DNA from: Emcibacter sp.
Lineage (GTDB): Bacteria; Pseudomonadota; Alphaproteobacteria; Sphingomonadales; Emcibacteraceae
Direction: 5' to 3'
NCBI GenBank assembly: GCA_021774875.1
Contig: JAJFIP010000047.1
Span: 1-43,913, forward strand
DNA: 43,913 nucleotides
A program made the translations under genes and the position numbers. Within the stretch, counting starts at the first letter, position 1. Every line of letters begins with the position of its first letter. Below, piece by piece: positions 35,499 through 43,913 of the stretch. The notes beneath the pieces are model-generated. The model did no database searches. It was not told the origin of the DNA and saw only the letters and a list, made by a program, of their open reading frames with translations.

Positions 35499-37448
35499 TT
35501 AGAGATTTTTCTTAAGGAATTTTTCCATTTCCTGAAAAAATTTGATCCGGTGTTTTTGTCGGCTCAGGTGATGATCGCCGTCTTCCAGGGTGATAAAGCG
35601 GATATTTTTCTTCTTTTTCTTCATGGCTTTGGCAAACATCTTACTATGTTTATAATCCACGCTCCTGTCATCCGTTCCATGGAACAGCAACACTGGCACA
35701 TTGATTTTATCAACATGACGGTAAGGGGAAATATCAGAAAGTGAGCCTTCTTCATTACGGATATAAGGTAAATATCTGTCTTTCAGCCCCAAATATTTTC
35801 TGGCATTACGAAAAAATGTCAGCATATCGGTCACCGGGGCAAGGGATACAGAACATTTATAAAAATCAGGTTCCTTGACCAGATTTTGCAAAGCGGCATA
35901 GCCACCGTAGCTGCCGCCAACGATACAAATACGTTTTGGATCGGTATATCCCTCGGCAATCATCCAGCGGGTGCCGTCATTGATGTCATCCAACATCTTG
36001 CCGCCCCATTCATTATGTCCCATTTCTTCAAATTCCTGTCCTTTGCCAGTTGAGCCACGATAATTCATCTGCAACACCGCATAACCACGGGTGGTCAAAA
36101 ACTGCACCCAATAATCATAGCCATAACTATCATGGGCAAACGGCCCGCCATGGGGCATGATAACCGTGGGCAGGTTTTTCGCATTGTCTTCTGAAATACC
36201 CATGGGTAAAGACAGATAGGCTTGAATCTCCAGCCCGTCACGAGCCTGATAAGTCACAGATTTCATCGGCGACAGCTTGTCATCATCAAGACCCGGATAA
36301 ACTTCCGAAAACCAGTCCAGCCTTCCGGAGTTCAAATCCAGAAAATAATAATCCCCCGGGTTTGTTGCCGAATAAACATAAATGATAAATTGTTTCTTGT
36401 CTTTGCTATAGGACGTGATATAGGCTTCATGATCGGGAAAATTCTTATCCAGCATTCTGGATAAACTACGCCATAATTTGCTTTTATGAACGGTTTCTTC
36501 ATTGTCATCCAGATAGGTATAGTCTTCAATATTCCCCGCCTTATCAATATCTATTCCGGTGACATTAGCCCCATCTTTATTGGTAATTTTCTCTATAAAC
36601 TCCCCTTTATCCATGTCATATCTGTAATATGCCTGCTCTCCCTGCTCATCCAGTTTAGTTACATAAATTACCTTTGGATCTGAGCTGAATCCGTAGAAAG
36701 AAAAAGGAATATCATCATCAATAACGTCATATCTGGCGATTGTCTTCCATGACCCTTTCCCTGTCTCCCGATATATAATGCGCGTTTTGGCTTTATAATG
36801 ACTGATACCCAATCTGATGGCACCTTTCTCATCCGCTTTCCAGGCAATAACATTTTCTTTCGATTTCAATACTCTTTTTCTATCACCTGTATGGATATTA
36901 ACCCGGTAAACATCAGGATAATTTATCTTTTCCCCATCAAGGGCCAGCAAAATATGGTCAGAATCATCGGACAGGTAACTGATCACGTTATCCTGAAATT
37001 GTGATACCCACATATACGAACTTATACTCCCCCAATTCCTAACTTTTTGTTTTTTCACCAAATTAATAGGGTTTTTCTTGTCCCAGTCTATGGCAACAAA
37101 TCGCGTTTCTGTGGAATTATTGCCATAGCGTTTGGCAGCAAAACCAATACTAACGGCAAGGCGGTCATTATTTAGCCAACGGAACCATCTAAATTCACCT
37201 CCACCGGATCCTGATACATAAATCTGGCCCTTTTCCGCTGGATCAAGACTTTCGGTGACAAGGGCCATTTGCCCCTTAAAATTTCTTAAAGAAGCCACCC
37301 GTTTACCATTGGGTGACAATTGAACTTTCGTGATATTTCTGAGCTGGCCAAAAGTTTCCGCAGAAATAGAAAATTTCTCTTCTGCGCCATAGGCATGGCC
37401 GACAACAAATGGATAGATTAAAAAGAAAAGAAAAAAAAGACGGCGCAT
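35499..37448 (-). CDS. Secreted S9-family (prolyl oligopeptidase-like) serine peptidase
   Basis: A 649-residue protein starting with a Sec signal peptide (two Arg, then a hydrophobic run, cleavage probably after GHAYGA), so it acts in the periplasm or outside. The first 390 residues look like the beta-propeller that guards the active site. The C-terminal alpha/beta hydrolase carries the nucleophile S513 in VGGSYGGYAAL, acid Asp in HGTDDRSV (about 594) and His in DGDHHLSR (626/627), and the oxyanion-region MPHGGPFAHDSYGYDY. This suits a dipeptidyl- or acylaminoacyl-peptidase type. A GGGGG motif lies 5-6 bases before the ATG. Confidence 0.93.
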   Translation of the reverse strand: MRRLFFLFFLIYPFVVGHAYGAEEKFSISAETFGQLRNITKVQLSPNGKRVASLRNFKGQMALVTESLDPAEKGQIYVSGSGGGEFRWFRWLNNDRLAVSIGFAAKRYGNNSTETRFVAIDWDKKNPINLVKKQKVRNWGSISSYMWVSQFQDNVISYLSDDSDHILLALDGEKINYPDVYRVNIHTGDRKRVLKSKENVIAWKADEKGAIRLGISHYKAKTRIIYRETGKGSWKTIARYDVIDDDIPFSFYGFSSDPKVIYVTKLDEQGEQAYYRYDMDKGEFIEKITNKDGANVTGIDIDKAGNIEDYTYLDDNEETVHKSKLWRSLSRMLDKNFPDHEAYITSYSKDKKQFIIYVYSATNPGDYYFLDLNSGRLDWFSEVYPGLDDDKLSPMKSVTYQARDGLEIQAYLSLPMGISEDNAKNLPTVIMPHGGPFAHDSYGYDYWVQFLTTRGYAVLQMNYRGSTGKGQEFEEMGHNEWGGKMLDDINDGTRWMIAEGYTDPKRICIVGGSYGGYAALQNLVKEPDFYKCSVSLAPVTDMLTFFRNARKYLGLKDRYLPYIRNEEGSLSDISPYRHVDKINVPVLLFHGTDDRSVDYKHSKMFAKAMKKKKKNIRFITLEDGDHHLSRQKHRIKFFQEMEKFLKKNL

Positions 37449-37518
37449 AACATCCCCCGAACAATTATTTTACTATTTGAAGGCGAGTTTATAAGTCTGC
37501 ATACATCTTGTCAAAAGA

Positions 37519-37546
37519 AAAAACCAGCCTGAAACGGCTGGTTTTT
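37519..37546 (-). terminator. Rho-independent terminator after the ArsR-family gene
   Basis: An 11-base stem (37519-37529 with 37536-37546) with core CCAGCC/GGCTGG, a 6-base loop, T residues on the right and A residues on the left. On the minus strand a T-rich run follows it, 25 bases past the regulator's stop, separating it from the S9 peptidase gene. Confidence 0.88.
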
Positions 37547-37570
37547 ACAAAAAATTATCCGGCCTTATAC

Positions 37571-37906
37571 TTATACGGCCTGGGCCAATTCCTCATGACA
37601 AAAAAGATCGTAAGTCAATTTCAGCATCTCTGCCACCCGCGGATCTTTAATGCGATAAAAAATCTGCTGGCTTTCCCTGCGGGTCGCCACTAGTCCCTCT
37701 GCCCGCATGCGGCTGAGGTGCTGTGACAAAGCTGACTGGGAAATATTAAGATTTTTTTCCAGGTCACCAACGCAGGTCTCATTGCCGAGAAGTCGGCTCA
37801 AGATTACCAGTCGATTTGAATTTGCCAGTGTTTTAAGAAAATCTGCCGCTTCAAAAGAATTATGCTGCAGTTTATCGAGGTCAATCATATTTGCTAAATT
37901 AGTCAT
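37571..37906 (-). CDS. ArsR/SmtB-family transcriptional regulator
   Basis: A 111-residue winged-helix repressor. The recognition region reads ISQSALSQHLSRMRAEGLVATRRESQQIFYRI, close to the BigR/SqrR/HlyU branch whose members sense sulfide or redox state with two cysteines. Here C45 (in NETCVGDLE) and C103 (in LFCHEE) are the only cysteines. C103 is in the position used by the sulfur sensors, but the usual first Cys (near residue 37) is Ser, so redox sensing is uncertain. There is no arsenic/metal ELCVCDL box. An inverted repeat about 45-60 bases upstream may be its operator. It is not next to any sulfur gene. Confidence 0.9.
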   Translation of the reverse strand: MTNLANMIDLDKLQHNSFEAADFLKTLANSNRLVILSRLLGNETCVGDLEKNLNISQSALSQHLSRMRAEGLVATRRESQQIFYRIKDPRVAEMLKLTYDLFCHEELAQAV

Positions 37907-37950
37907 CCCATTCTACCATTTTGTTGAATCTGCCAAGTAATTATTTACGT

Positions 37951-37966
37951 GTTTCTTGTGTGAAAC
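37951..37966. promoter_or_regulatory. Inverted repeat upstream of the ArsR-family gene
   Basis: GTTTCTTGTGTGAAAC has five-base arms GTTTC/GAAAC around six bases, 45 bases before the regulator start. A further ATAGT-N13-ACTAT pair lies at 37986-38008. Either could be an autoregulatory site. The rest of the 37907-38042 gap shows nothing else. Confidence 0.35.
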
Positions 37967-38042
37967 TTTATAAATGTTTTTTTATATAGTGTTATTCTTA
38001 TATACTATTTTTCATCTTGCGTGAAGAAAAAAAACTATTCTT

Positions 38043-39533
38043 TTATTTACCGGAATAATAACAGGCTGATTCTACAGCATTTTCCCAATTTTTCTTATGC
38101 AATATAGTCTCATCTGTAACCATTTCCGGTTTCGTAATATTATAATAATGATTAAATATTGACAATTTATTAACCTTGTTAAACAGGCCAACCCCGACAC
38201 CCGCCAGTAGTGCCACGCCCAGAGCCGTTGTTTCAGAAACCTCCGACCGAACCACTTTTAGCTGCATAATATCGGCCAGAAACTGTAGCAGCCACTTATT
38301 TTCCACCATGCCGCCATCCACCTTTAAAGCATCAATAGACATCCCGGTGTCCTGCTGCATGGCATCCAGTAAATCAGCTGTTTGAAAGCCGACAGATTCC
38401 AGTGTCGCCCGTGCGATTTCGGCAATACCCGTTGCGCGGGTGATGCCAAATAAAGTTGCTCTGGCTTCAGGATTCCAGTGAGGAGCACCGAGGCCGGTGA
38501 AGGCTGGCACCATAGTGACGCCGTTACAACTGTCGATAGACCGCGCGAGTTCTTCGGTTTCAGAGGCGGCCCGGATTATCTTCAATCCATCCCTGAGCCA
38601 CTGCACCGCCGAGCCAGCACTAAAAAAACTCCCCTCAAGGGCATAGGCGACTTTGCCCTGCATCTTATATGCCACCGTGGTCAACAGACGGTTCTGTGAC
38701 CGGATAATTTTATCACCTGTGTGCATCATGATAAAACCGCCGGTGCCGTATGTGCATTTGATCTGGCCCGCAGCTAAGCAATTCTGGCCTATCAGGGCGG
38801 CCTGCTGGTCGCCAGCGATGGCGGTAATGGGAATGGATTTTCCGAATAAACTCTTGCCCGTATCGCCAAAATAATGATCACAGGCATGCACCGAAGGCAG
38901 TAATGCTTCCGGCACATCAAACATTTTCAGCAAATCCTTGTCCCATGCCAGATCATGAATATTATACAGCATGGTCCGGGACGCATTTGTCATATCAGTG
39001 GCATGGACCTGCCCTTCTGTCAGATGCCATAAAATAAAACTGTCCACCGTGCCAAAGGCCAGTTCACCCTTTTTTGCTCTGTCCCGCGCTCCTGGCACAT
39101 TATCCAGAATCCATGTTATTTTTGTAGCGGAAAAATACGGGTCCAGTAAAAGTCCGGTCTTTTCACTGACCATATCCTCATAACCGTCCTGCTTCAATAG
39201 ACCACAGAAATCAGCCGTTCTGCGGTCCTGCCAGACAATTGCCGGACAGATCGGCTCACCAGTGCCCCGGTCCCAGATCAGGGTGGTTTCCCGCTGGTTG
39301 GTAATGCCAATAGCTTTAGGTGACACCGCCTCAGGCAAACTGTCCAGAGCTTCCCTGACGGTTTCGATCACGGTTTGGATTATTTCCATACCATCATGCT
39401 CAACCCAGCCATCCTGTGGGAAATACTGGGTGAATTCTTTTTGGTGAGAAGATATAGCCCTGCCCTGATCATCGAATATCATGGCGCGTGTGCTGGTGGT
39501 TCCCTGATCAATGGCCAGAATATAGCTTGTCAT
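38043..39533 (-). CDS. glpK: Glycerol kinase
   Basis: Phosphorylates glycerol to sn-glycerol 3-phosphate. The 496-residue FGGY-family kinase starts with the ATP loop LAIDQGTTSTRAMIFD and has the glycerol-site NQRETTLIWDRGTG, AIVWQDRRTADF, ITAIAGDQQAALIGQ, KCTYGTGGFIMM and LKVDGGMVENKWLLQFLAD. The open frame reaches 39926 on this strand, but the extra 131 residues do not resemble the family and lie over glpD. AGGGAG ends 6 bases before ATG 39533. It is divergent from glpD, with 48 bases between start codons. It has no glycerol facilitator neighbour in this window. Confidence 0.97.
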   Translation of the reverse strand: MTSYILAIDQGTTSTRAMIFDDQGRAISSHQKEFTQYFPQDGWVEHDGMEIIQTVIETVREALDSLPEAVSPKAIGITNQRETTLIWDRGTGEPICPAIVWQDRRTADFCGLLKQDGYEDMVSEKTGLLLDPYFSATKITWILDNVPGARDRAKKGELAFGTVDSFILWHLTEGQVHATDMTNASRTMLYNIHDLAWDKDLLKMFDVPEALLPSVHACDHYFGDTGKSLFGKSIPITAIAGDQQAALIGQNCLAAGQIKCTYGTGGFIMMHTGDKIIRSQNRLLTTVAYKMQGKVAYALEGSFFSAGSAVQWLRDGLKIIRAASETEELARSIDSCNGVTMVPAFTGLGAPHWNPEARATLFGITRATGIAEIARATLESVGFQTADLLDAMQQDTGMSIDALKVDGGMVENKWLLQFLADIMQLKVVRSEVSETTALGVALLAGVGVGLFNKVNKLSIFNHYYNITKPEMVTDETILHKKNWENAVESACYYSGK

Positions 39534-39581
39534 ATGAAACTCCCTGTTGTGAATTCTCCCATAGAGATTAATATACATCCA
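39534..39581. promoter_or_regulatory. 48-base divergent glpK-glpD gap
   Basis: The glpK ATG ends at 39533 and the glpD ATG begins at 39582. The space holds the glpK ribosome binding site (CTCCCT at 39540-39545 on the plus strand) and leaves little room for two promoters, so at least one must lie inside the opposing gene. No operator-like palindrome is evident. Confidence 0.5.
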
Positions 39582-41057
39582 ATGGAAAATGATTTGGAAA
39601 TAAATTATGACCTGCTGATTATCGGTGGCGGTATTAATGGCACAGGCATCGCCCGCGATGCTGCCGGGCGGGGTCTGAAAGTTCTGCTGGTGGAAATGGA
39701 TGATCTGGCCTCTGCCACATCTTCCCGTAGCACCAAGCTGATCCACGGCGGTTTGCGTTATCTGGAATATTACGAATTCCTGCTGGTCAGGAAAGCCCTG
39801 AACGAGCGGGAAATATTGCTGAAAGCCGCCCCCCATATCATTCACCCAATGAAATTTATCCTGCCCCATGAAAAACATCTGCGGCCTAAATGGATGATCA
39901 GAATAGGATTGTTCCTCTATGATCATCTGGGCATGAGGAAAACGCTGGGCAGTTCAAAGCAAATCAAGCTAAAAGATGATAGCCCACTTCACCCCCGCTT
40001 CACCGATGCCTTCACTTACTACGATTGCTGGGTCGATGATGCACGGCTAGTACTACTCAATGCGCTGGATGCCAAAGATCACGGGGCTGAAATCCTGACC
40101 CGGACAAAATTTATTTCGGCTCAGAAGGTTGGCGACCACTGGCAAGCCGAAATATCCGGCAATAGAAATATCACCGCCAAAGCCATTGTTAATGCTGCCG
40201 GGCCCTGGGTGTCAGACATAATAAATGATGGCCTGTCTCTACCCGCCCATAACCGATTGCGACTGGTCAAGGGCAGCCATATTATCGTCAATAAGCTGTT
40301 TGACGGCAATGACTCTTATATTCTGCAAAATAAGGATGGCCGGATTATTTTTGCCATTCCCTATCAGGGCCAATTTACTCTGATCGGCACCACTGACGTT
40401 CCTTTTGACGGCGACCCGGCGACAGTTCATATCTCTGATGATGAAATTGACTATCTATGCCACCATATCAACGCTTATTTTCGCCCCAAGGGCAAGCCCC
40501 TGTCAGCGCAAGATGTGGTCTCCCATTATGCTGGCGTCAGACCGCTTTATGATGATGCCACCAAGGAAGCCAGCGCAGTAACCCGGGACTTTGTGCTGGC
40601 GTTACGTGAGGATGGCGGCGCACCGCTACTGTCTGTCTTTGGCGGCAAGATCACCACTTACCGCCATCTGGCAGAAGAAGCACTTGAAAGACTGGAAAAA
40701 TTCTTCCCCGAAATGGCTGAGCACTGGACTGAAACCGCCCCGCTTCCCGGCGGTAATATCCCGGACATGAAAAAATTTATTCAGCAACAACAAGAAAAAT
40801 ACAGCTGGCTGGATAAGGATCTCTGCACCAGATATGCCCATCATTACGGCACCCGAATTGATGATATGCTGGCGGGCCGGGGGGATGAGACAAGACTGAT
40901 TGGCCCCGGTCTCTATGACTATGAAGCGGAATTTCTGATTAATGAGGAGTGGGCTGTTACTGCTGAAGACATCTTATGGCGCCGAACCAAGCTCGGCCTG
41001 ACATGGTCCGAGGGCGATGTCACACAGCTCGAAAAATGGCTTTCTTCTCACATATGA
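39582..41057 (+). CDS. glpD: Glycerol-3-phosphate dehydrogenase (FAD, aerobic)
   Basis: Oxidises sn-glycerol 3-phosphate to dihydroxyacetone phosphate at the membrane, passing electrons to quinone. The 491-residue flavoprotein begins with the FAD loop [21 protein letters not shown] and has the GlpD signatures [63 protein letters not shown] and [16 protein letters not shown]. The frame is open upstream to 39375 across glpK, and ATG 39534 would abut the glpK start; ATG 39582 gives the usual N-terminus. No strong ribosome binding site precedes it. Its last 10 bases overlap the end of lpdA on the other strand. Confidence 0.95.
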   Translation: MENDLEINYDLLIIGGGINGTGIARDAAGRGLKVLLVEMDDLASATSSRSTKLIHGGLRYLEYYEFLLVRKALNEREILLKAAPHIIHPMKFILPHEKHLRPKWMIRIGLFLYDHLGMRKTLGSSKQIKLKDDSPLHPRFTDAFTYYDCWVDDARLVLLNALDAKDHGAEILTRTKFISAQKVGDHWQAEISGNRNITAKAIVNAAGPWVSDIINDGLSLPAHNRLRLVKGSHIIVNKLFDGNDSYILQNKDGRIIFAIPYQGQFTLIGTTDVPFDGDPATVHISDDEIDYLCHHINAYFRPKGKPLSAQDVVSHYAGVRPLYDDATKEASAVTRDFVLALREDGGAPLLSVFGGKITTYRHLAEEALERLEKFFPEMAEHWTETAPLPGGNIPDMKKFIQQQQEKYSWLDKDLCTRYAHHYGTRIDDMLAGRGDETRLIGPGLYDYEAEFLINEEWAVTAEDILWRRTKLGLTWSEGDVTQLEKWLSSHI

Positions 41058-42454
41058 ACAGCACGGCCATCTGTTGCCATAGCGGCTTCGCGCACGGCTT
41101 CGGTTTCTGTGGGGTGAGCGTGGCAAGTGTAAGCCAGATCTTCGGCAGTGATGCCTTTTTCCACAGCCAAAGTTAATTCAGCGATCATATTGCCCGCATC
41201 GGCCCCGATGATATGGGCACCAAGAACTTTGTCAGTGGCGGCACTGCTCAGAATTTTGACAAAGCCATCGGTCTGGCGGTTGGCCTTGGCCCGGCTATTG
41301 GCGGTGAACGGGAATTTGCCGACGATATATTCTGTACCATCGGCTTTAAGGGCTTCTTCGGTTTTACCCACACTGGCTACCTCCGGCATGGTATAGATCA
41401 CGCCCGGAATGGCATCATAATTCACATGACCGGCAAAGCCCGCGATAATTTCAGCCACCGCTGTGCCTTCGTCCTCGGCCTTATGGGCGAGCATGGCGCC
41501 GCGCACCACATCACCAATGGCATAAATGCCTTTGACATTGGTCTGGAAATGACCGTCAATTTCCACCTGACCCCGATCGGTCATCTTGATACCGGCTTTT
41601 TCCAGCCCTAGACCCTGGGTATAGGGTTTGCGACCAACCGCCACCAGAACTGTATCGCATTTGATCTGTTCCCCATCGCCACCAGCTGCCGGTTCAACGG
41701 AAACACTCAGCGCGGCTTTAGTTTTCTTGACCGCAGTGACTTTTGATTTCAGCTTGATTTTAAAGCCCTGTTTTTTCAGGATACGCTGAAAAGTTTTGCT
41801 GACCTCACCGTCCATTTCAGGCGTTATCCGGTCCATAAACTCTACCACCGTAACCTCTGCCCCCAGACGTTTCCATACCGACCCCAGCTCCAGCCCGATT
41901 ACCCCGCCACCAATAACCACCATATGTTTGGGAACCCTGGACAAACTCAATGCCCCGGTAGACGACACAATCCGCTTTTCATCAATATCAATGCCGGGCA
42001 GACTCATCACATCGGAGCCAGTGGCAATGACGATGTCCTTGGTCGCCAACTGTCGACCACCACCAGCGCCTAGATCAACTTTGACACTGCCCCGCCCCAG
42101 AATTGTGCCACGGCCTTCAATATATTCGACCTTGTTCTTTTTTAACAGATAAGCCACACCGTCCGTCAGCCCCTTGACGGTTTCATCCTTGGACACCATC
42201 AGTTCGGCAATATCGATGGAGATTTTTCCGGTCTTGATACCGAATTTAGCCATGCCATGCTCGGCTTCCTCATAAAGCTCGGAAGCATGGAGCAGTGCCT
42301 TTGACGGCATACAGCCCACATTAAGGCAGGTGCCGCCAAGAACCCCGCGCATTTCAACACAGGCCACTTTCAGACCCAGTTGCGCCGCCCGGATAGCACA
42401 GACATAACCGCCCGGACCGCCACCAATGATAACCACATCAAAATTATCTGACAT
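41048..42454 (-). CDS. lpdA: Dihydrolipoyl dehydrogenase (E3)
   Basis: The 468-residue E3 component reoxidises dihydrolipoyl groups with NAD. It has the FAD loop [21 protein letters not shown], the redox pair C43/C48 in [16 protein letters not shown], the NAD loop [16 protein letters not shown], the second FAD motif YAIGDVV and the catalytic His-Glu in [11 protein letters not shown]. It lies 9 bases after odhB on the same strand, so this copy serves 2-oxoglutarate dehydrogenase. AAGGA is spaced well before the ATG. The last 10 bases overlap glpD tail to tail. Confidence 0.97.
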   Translation of the reverse strand: MSDNFDVVIIGGGPGGYVCAIRAAQLGLKVACVEMRGVLGGTCLNVGCMPSKALLHASELYEEAEHGMAKFGIKTGKISIDIAELMVSKDETVKGLTDGVAYLLKKNKVEYIEGRGTILGRGSVKVDLGAGGGRQLATKDIVIATGSDVMSLPGIDIDEKRIVSSTGALSLSRVPKHMVVIGGGVIGLELGSVWKRLGAEVTVVEFMDRITPEMDGEVSKTFQRILKKQGFKIKLKSKVTAVKKTKAALSVSVEPAAGGDGEQIKCDTVLVAVGRKPYTQGLGLEKAGIKMTDRGQVEIDGHFQTNVKGIYAIGDVVRGAMLAHKAEDEGTAVAEIIAGFAGHVNYDAIPGVIYTMPEVASVGKTEEALKADGTEYIVGKFPFTANSRAKANRQTDGFVKILSSAATDKVLGAHIIGADAGNMIAELTLAVEKGITAEDLAYTCHAHPTETEAVREAAMATDGRAVHM

Positions 42455-42463
42455 TTGTTTTCC

Positions 42464-43672
42464 TTATAAATCCAGCACAAGACGTTGGGGGTCTTCCAGA
42501 CATTCTTTTACCCGCACGAGGAAGGTTACTGCCCCTTTGCCGTCCACAACCCGGTGGTCATAACTCAACGCCAGATACATCATCGGCTTGATCACCATCT
42601 GGCCATTTTCAACCATGACCCTTTCCTTTATGGCGTGCATACCCAGAATGCCTGATTGCGGAGCATTAAGAATAGGGGAGGATAACAGCGAGCCAAAGAT
42701 ACCGCCGTTGGAAATGGTAAAGGTTCCGCCCTGCATTTCATCCATACTCAGTTTGCCGTCTCGGGCGCGACCGCCAAGGCGGACAATTTCTTTTTCAATT
42801 TCGGAAAAACTGCGGTCCTGACAATCACGCACGACCGGCACCACAAGACCTGCTGGCGTGCTGGCTGCCACACCAATATGGTAATAATTTTTATAGACAA
42901 TGGCATCATCACGGACTTCCGCGTTGACCTCTGGTATTTCTCCCAGTGCCTGGACACAGGCCTTGACGAAAAACGACATAAAACCAAGCTTGGAGCCATG
43001 TTTCTTCTCAAACATATTTTTATATTGATTGCGCAGTGCGATCACCGCCGACATATCCACCTCGTTATAGGTGGTCAGCATGGCGGCGGTATTCTGGGCA
43101 TCCTTCAGCCGCTTGGCGATGGTCCGGCGCAAGCGGGTCATGGGAACCACTTCTTCACTAGGCTTTATTTCCTGCCGAACTGCTGTCACAGGTGCAGAAG
43201 CCGGGGCCGCAGAAGCCGAAGCACCCACATCCAGGAAGTTTAGGACATCAGCCTTGGTCACTACACCATCCGGTCCGGTACCGATTATCTTGTCAAGATC
43301 AACGGCCTTTTCAGCCGCAACCTTGGCTGCAGAAGCCCGGACACCACCTGATGGTGCTTTTGCCGGTGCTTCCTTGGCAGCAGGTGCCGATTGCGCTTTG
43401 GGCGTTGTTGGTGTATCAGCAACTTTACCATGGGCGGTTTCGTCTATCTTTGCGAGCAGGGCGCCAACCCCGACCGTCTCTCCCTCTTCGGCAACAATTT
43501 CAGACAAGGCTCCGCTGGCAGTGGCATTAACTTCCAGTGCGACTTTGTCGGTTTCCAGCTCACAAATCGGCTCATCAACAGTAACCGCATCGCCAACAGC
43601 TTTAAACCATTTGCCGACGGTTGCTTCGGTCACGGATTCGCCCAGTACCGGAACGTGAATTTCAATGGCCAT
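42464..43672 (-). CDS. odhB: Dihydrolipoyllysine-residue succinyltransferase (E2 of 2-oxoglutarate dehydrogenase)
   Basis: The 402-residue core of the 2-oxoglutarate dehydrogenase complex (also called sucB). It has one lipoyl domain with lipoyl-lysine K43 in [11 protein letters not shown]. An Ala/Pro-rich linker follows, then the E3-binding domain (about 109-146, [12 protein letters not shown] and [12 protein letters not shown]). The catalytic domain (about 170-402) starts [13 protein letters not shown] and ends with the active-site His in [14 protein letters not shown]. The single lipoyl domain and the DxxDG-type end support succinyl rather than acetyl transfer. AGGAG precedes the ATG. It lies between the sucA end and lpdA in one operon. 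Confidence 0.96.
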   Translation of the reverse strand: MAIEIHVPVLGESVTEATVGKWFKAVGDAVTVDEPICELETDKVALEVNATASGALSEIVAEEGETVGVGALLAKIDETAHGKVADTPTTPKAQSAPAAKEAPAKAPSGGVRASAAKVAAEKAVDLDKIIGTGPDGVVTKADVLNFLDVGASASAAPASAPVTAVRQEIKPSEEVVPMTRLRRTIAKRLKDAQNTAAMLTTYNEVDMSAVIALRNQYKNMFEKKHGSKLGFMSFFVKACVQALGEIPEVNAEVRDDAIVYKNYYHIGVAASTPAGLVVPVVRDCQDRSFSEIEKEIVRLGGRARDGKLSMDEMQGGTFTISNGGIFGSLLSSPILNAPQSGILGMHAIKERVMVENGQMVIKPMMYLALSYDHRVVDGKGAVTFLVRVKECLEDPQRLVLDL

Positions 43673-43710
43673 AAGCCCTACTCCTTTTATACTCTTTTGC
43701 TTTCAAGAGT

Positions 43711-43913
43711 TTATTTTAGTTTCAAAGCCTGATCTACCAGGTCTTTCTGTTGTTTAACATGCAAGCTCATCTGTCCTGTTGCCGGGGATGCCGCAGCAGC
43801 GCGTCCAGTATAAATTGCTCTTCCCGGTGCCATTTTGCACTTGGCCAGACTTTCTTCAAGATGCGGTTCAATGAAGGACCATGCCCCCATATTTTTCGGT
43901 TCTTCCTGACACC
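43711..43913 (-). CDS. sucA: 2-oxoglutarate dehydrogenase E1, C-terminal end (truncated by window edge)
   Basis: The last 66 or so residues of the thiamine-dependent E1 of 2-oxoglutarate dehydrogenase. The visible part begins CQEEPKNMGAWSFIEPHLEE, a segment characteristic of the E1o C-terminus, and continues with YTGRAAAASPATGQ before ending at TAA 43711-43713. The rest of the gene lies beyond the right edge. It is followed after 38 bases by odhB and then lpdA, the standard operon order. Confidence 0.93.
   Translation of the reverse strand, partial: CQEEPKNMGAWSFIEPHLEESLAKCKMAPGRAIYTGRAAAASPATGQMSLHVKQQKDLVDQALKLK

Noticed and set aside
38043-39926. 627-residue version of glycerol kinase
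   Set aside because: The 131 extra residues are unlike the family, lie over glpD, and a good ribosome binding site precedes ATG 39533.
43071-43658. 195-codon plus-strand open frame, Ala/Ser-rich
   Set aside because: Antisense shadow of the Ala/Pro-rich linker of odhB.

Overview
The window is chromosomal DNA from an alphaproteobacterium of roughly balanced base composition. The gene content and order fit this: aroA-cmk-rpsA-ihfB-lapA-pyrF-trpFBA-accD-folC on one side, then trxA-addA-addB-murU/amgK-tsaE-divL-ahcY-ptsH-EIIA-rapZ-hprK-chvG-chvI-pckA on the other. This is the housekeeping backbone shared by many Alphaproteobacteria. DivL (a tyrosine pseudo-histidine-kinase), the short HprK, ChvG/ChvI and the TIGR02300 protein are all strongly alphaproteobacterial. 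A marine, moderate-GC group such as Kordiimonadales or Emcibacterales is a guess from style, not something the sequence proves. There are no rRNAs, CRISPR arrays, prophage genes or insertion sequences, and no gap longer than 300 bases lacks a gene.

Layout. 1-1503: start of an acyl-CoA synthetase gene leaving the window, a tandem repeat, an orphan 107-residue protein, a GIY-YIG nuclease beside tRNA-Ala(GGC), and a zinc-ribbon protein. 1687-5484: aroA, cmk, rpsA, closed by a strong terminator. 5709-11949: ihfB, lapA, pyrF, trpF, trpB, trpA, accD, folC, most with starts and stops overlapping or a few bases apart. 11964-13677: a double-receiver GGDEF protein and trxA, read leftward. 13772-24892: the leftward cluster divL, tsaE, an amgK-murU fusion, addB, addA. 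24944-30836: ahcY, then the leftward regulatory cluster chvI, chvG, hprK, rapZ, EIIA, HPr. 31115-37906: pckA and a J-domain gene (rightward), CYTH and class V aminotransferase genes (leftward), MAPEG (rightward), an S9 peptidase and an ArsR regulator (leftward). 38043-43913: divergent glpK and glpD, then the leftward 2-oxoglutarate dehydrogenase operon sucA-odhB-lpdA, with sucA cut by the window edge.

How the genes work together. The first half supplies chorismate, tryptophan, pyrimidines, malonyl-CoA and folate. The divL cluster joins cell-cycle signalling, t6A tRNA modification, cell-wall sugar recycling and double-strand-break repair. The chvI-to-ptsH cluster joins an envelope or acid-stress two-component system to the HPr kinase and PTS relay, next to the gluconeogenic enzyme PckA. 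The right end handles glycerol and the TCA cycle.

The most notable oddities are an in-frame TAA stop in addB, with 84 further codons of family-like sequence in the same frame that end in a 4-base overlap with addA, and the fusion of AmgK and MurU into one reading frame. I see no clear sign of a wholly new system. The remaining points are regulatory palindromes, a structured element between tRNA-Ala and the nuclease gene, and a GGDEF enzyme with a degenerate inhibitory site.
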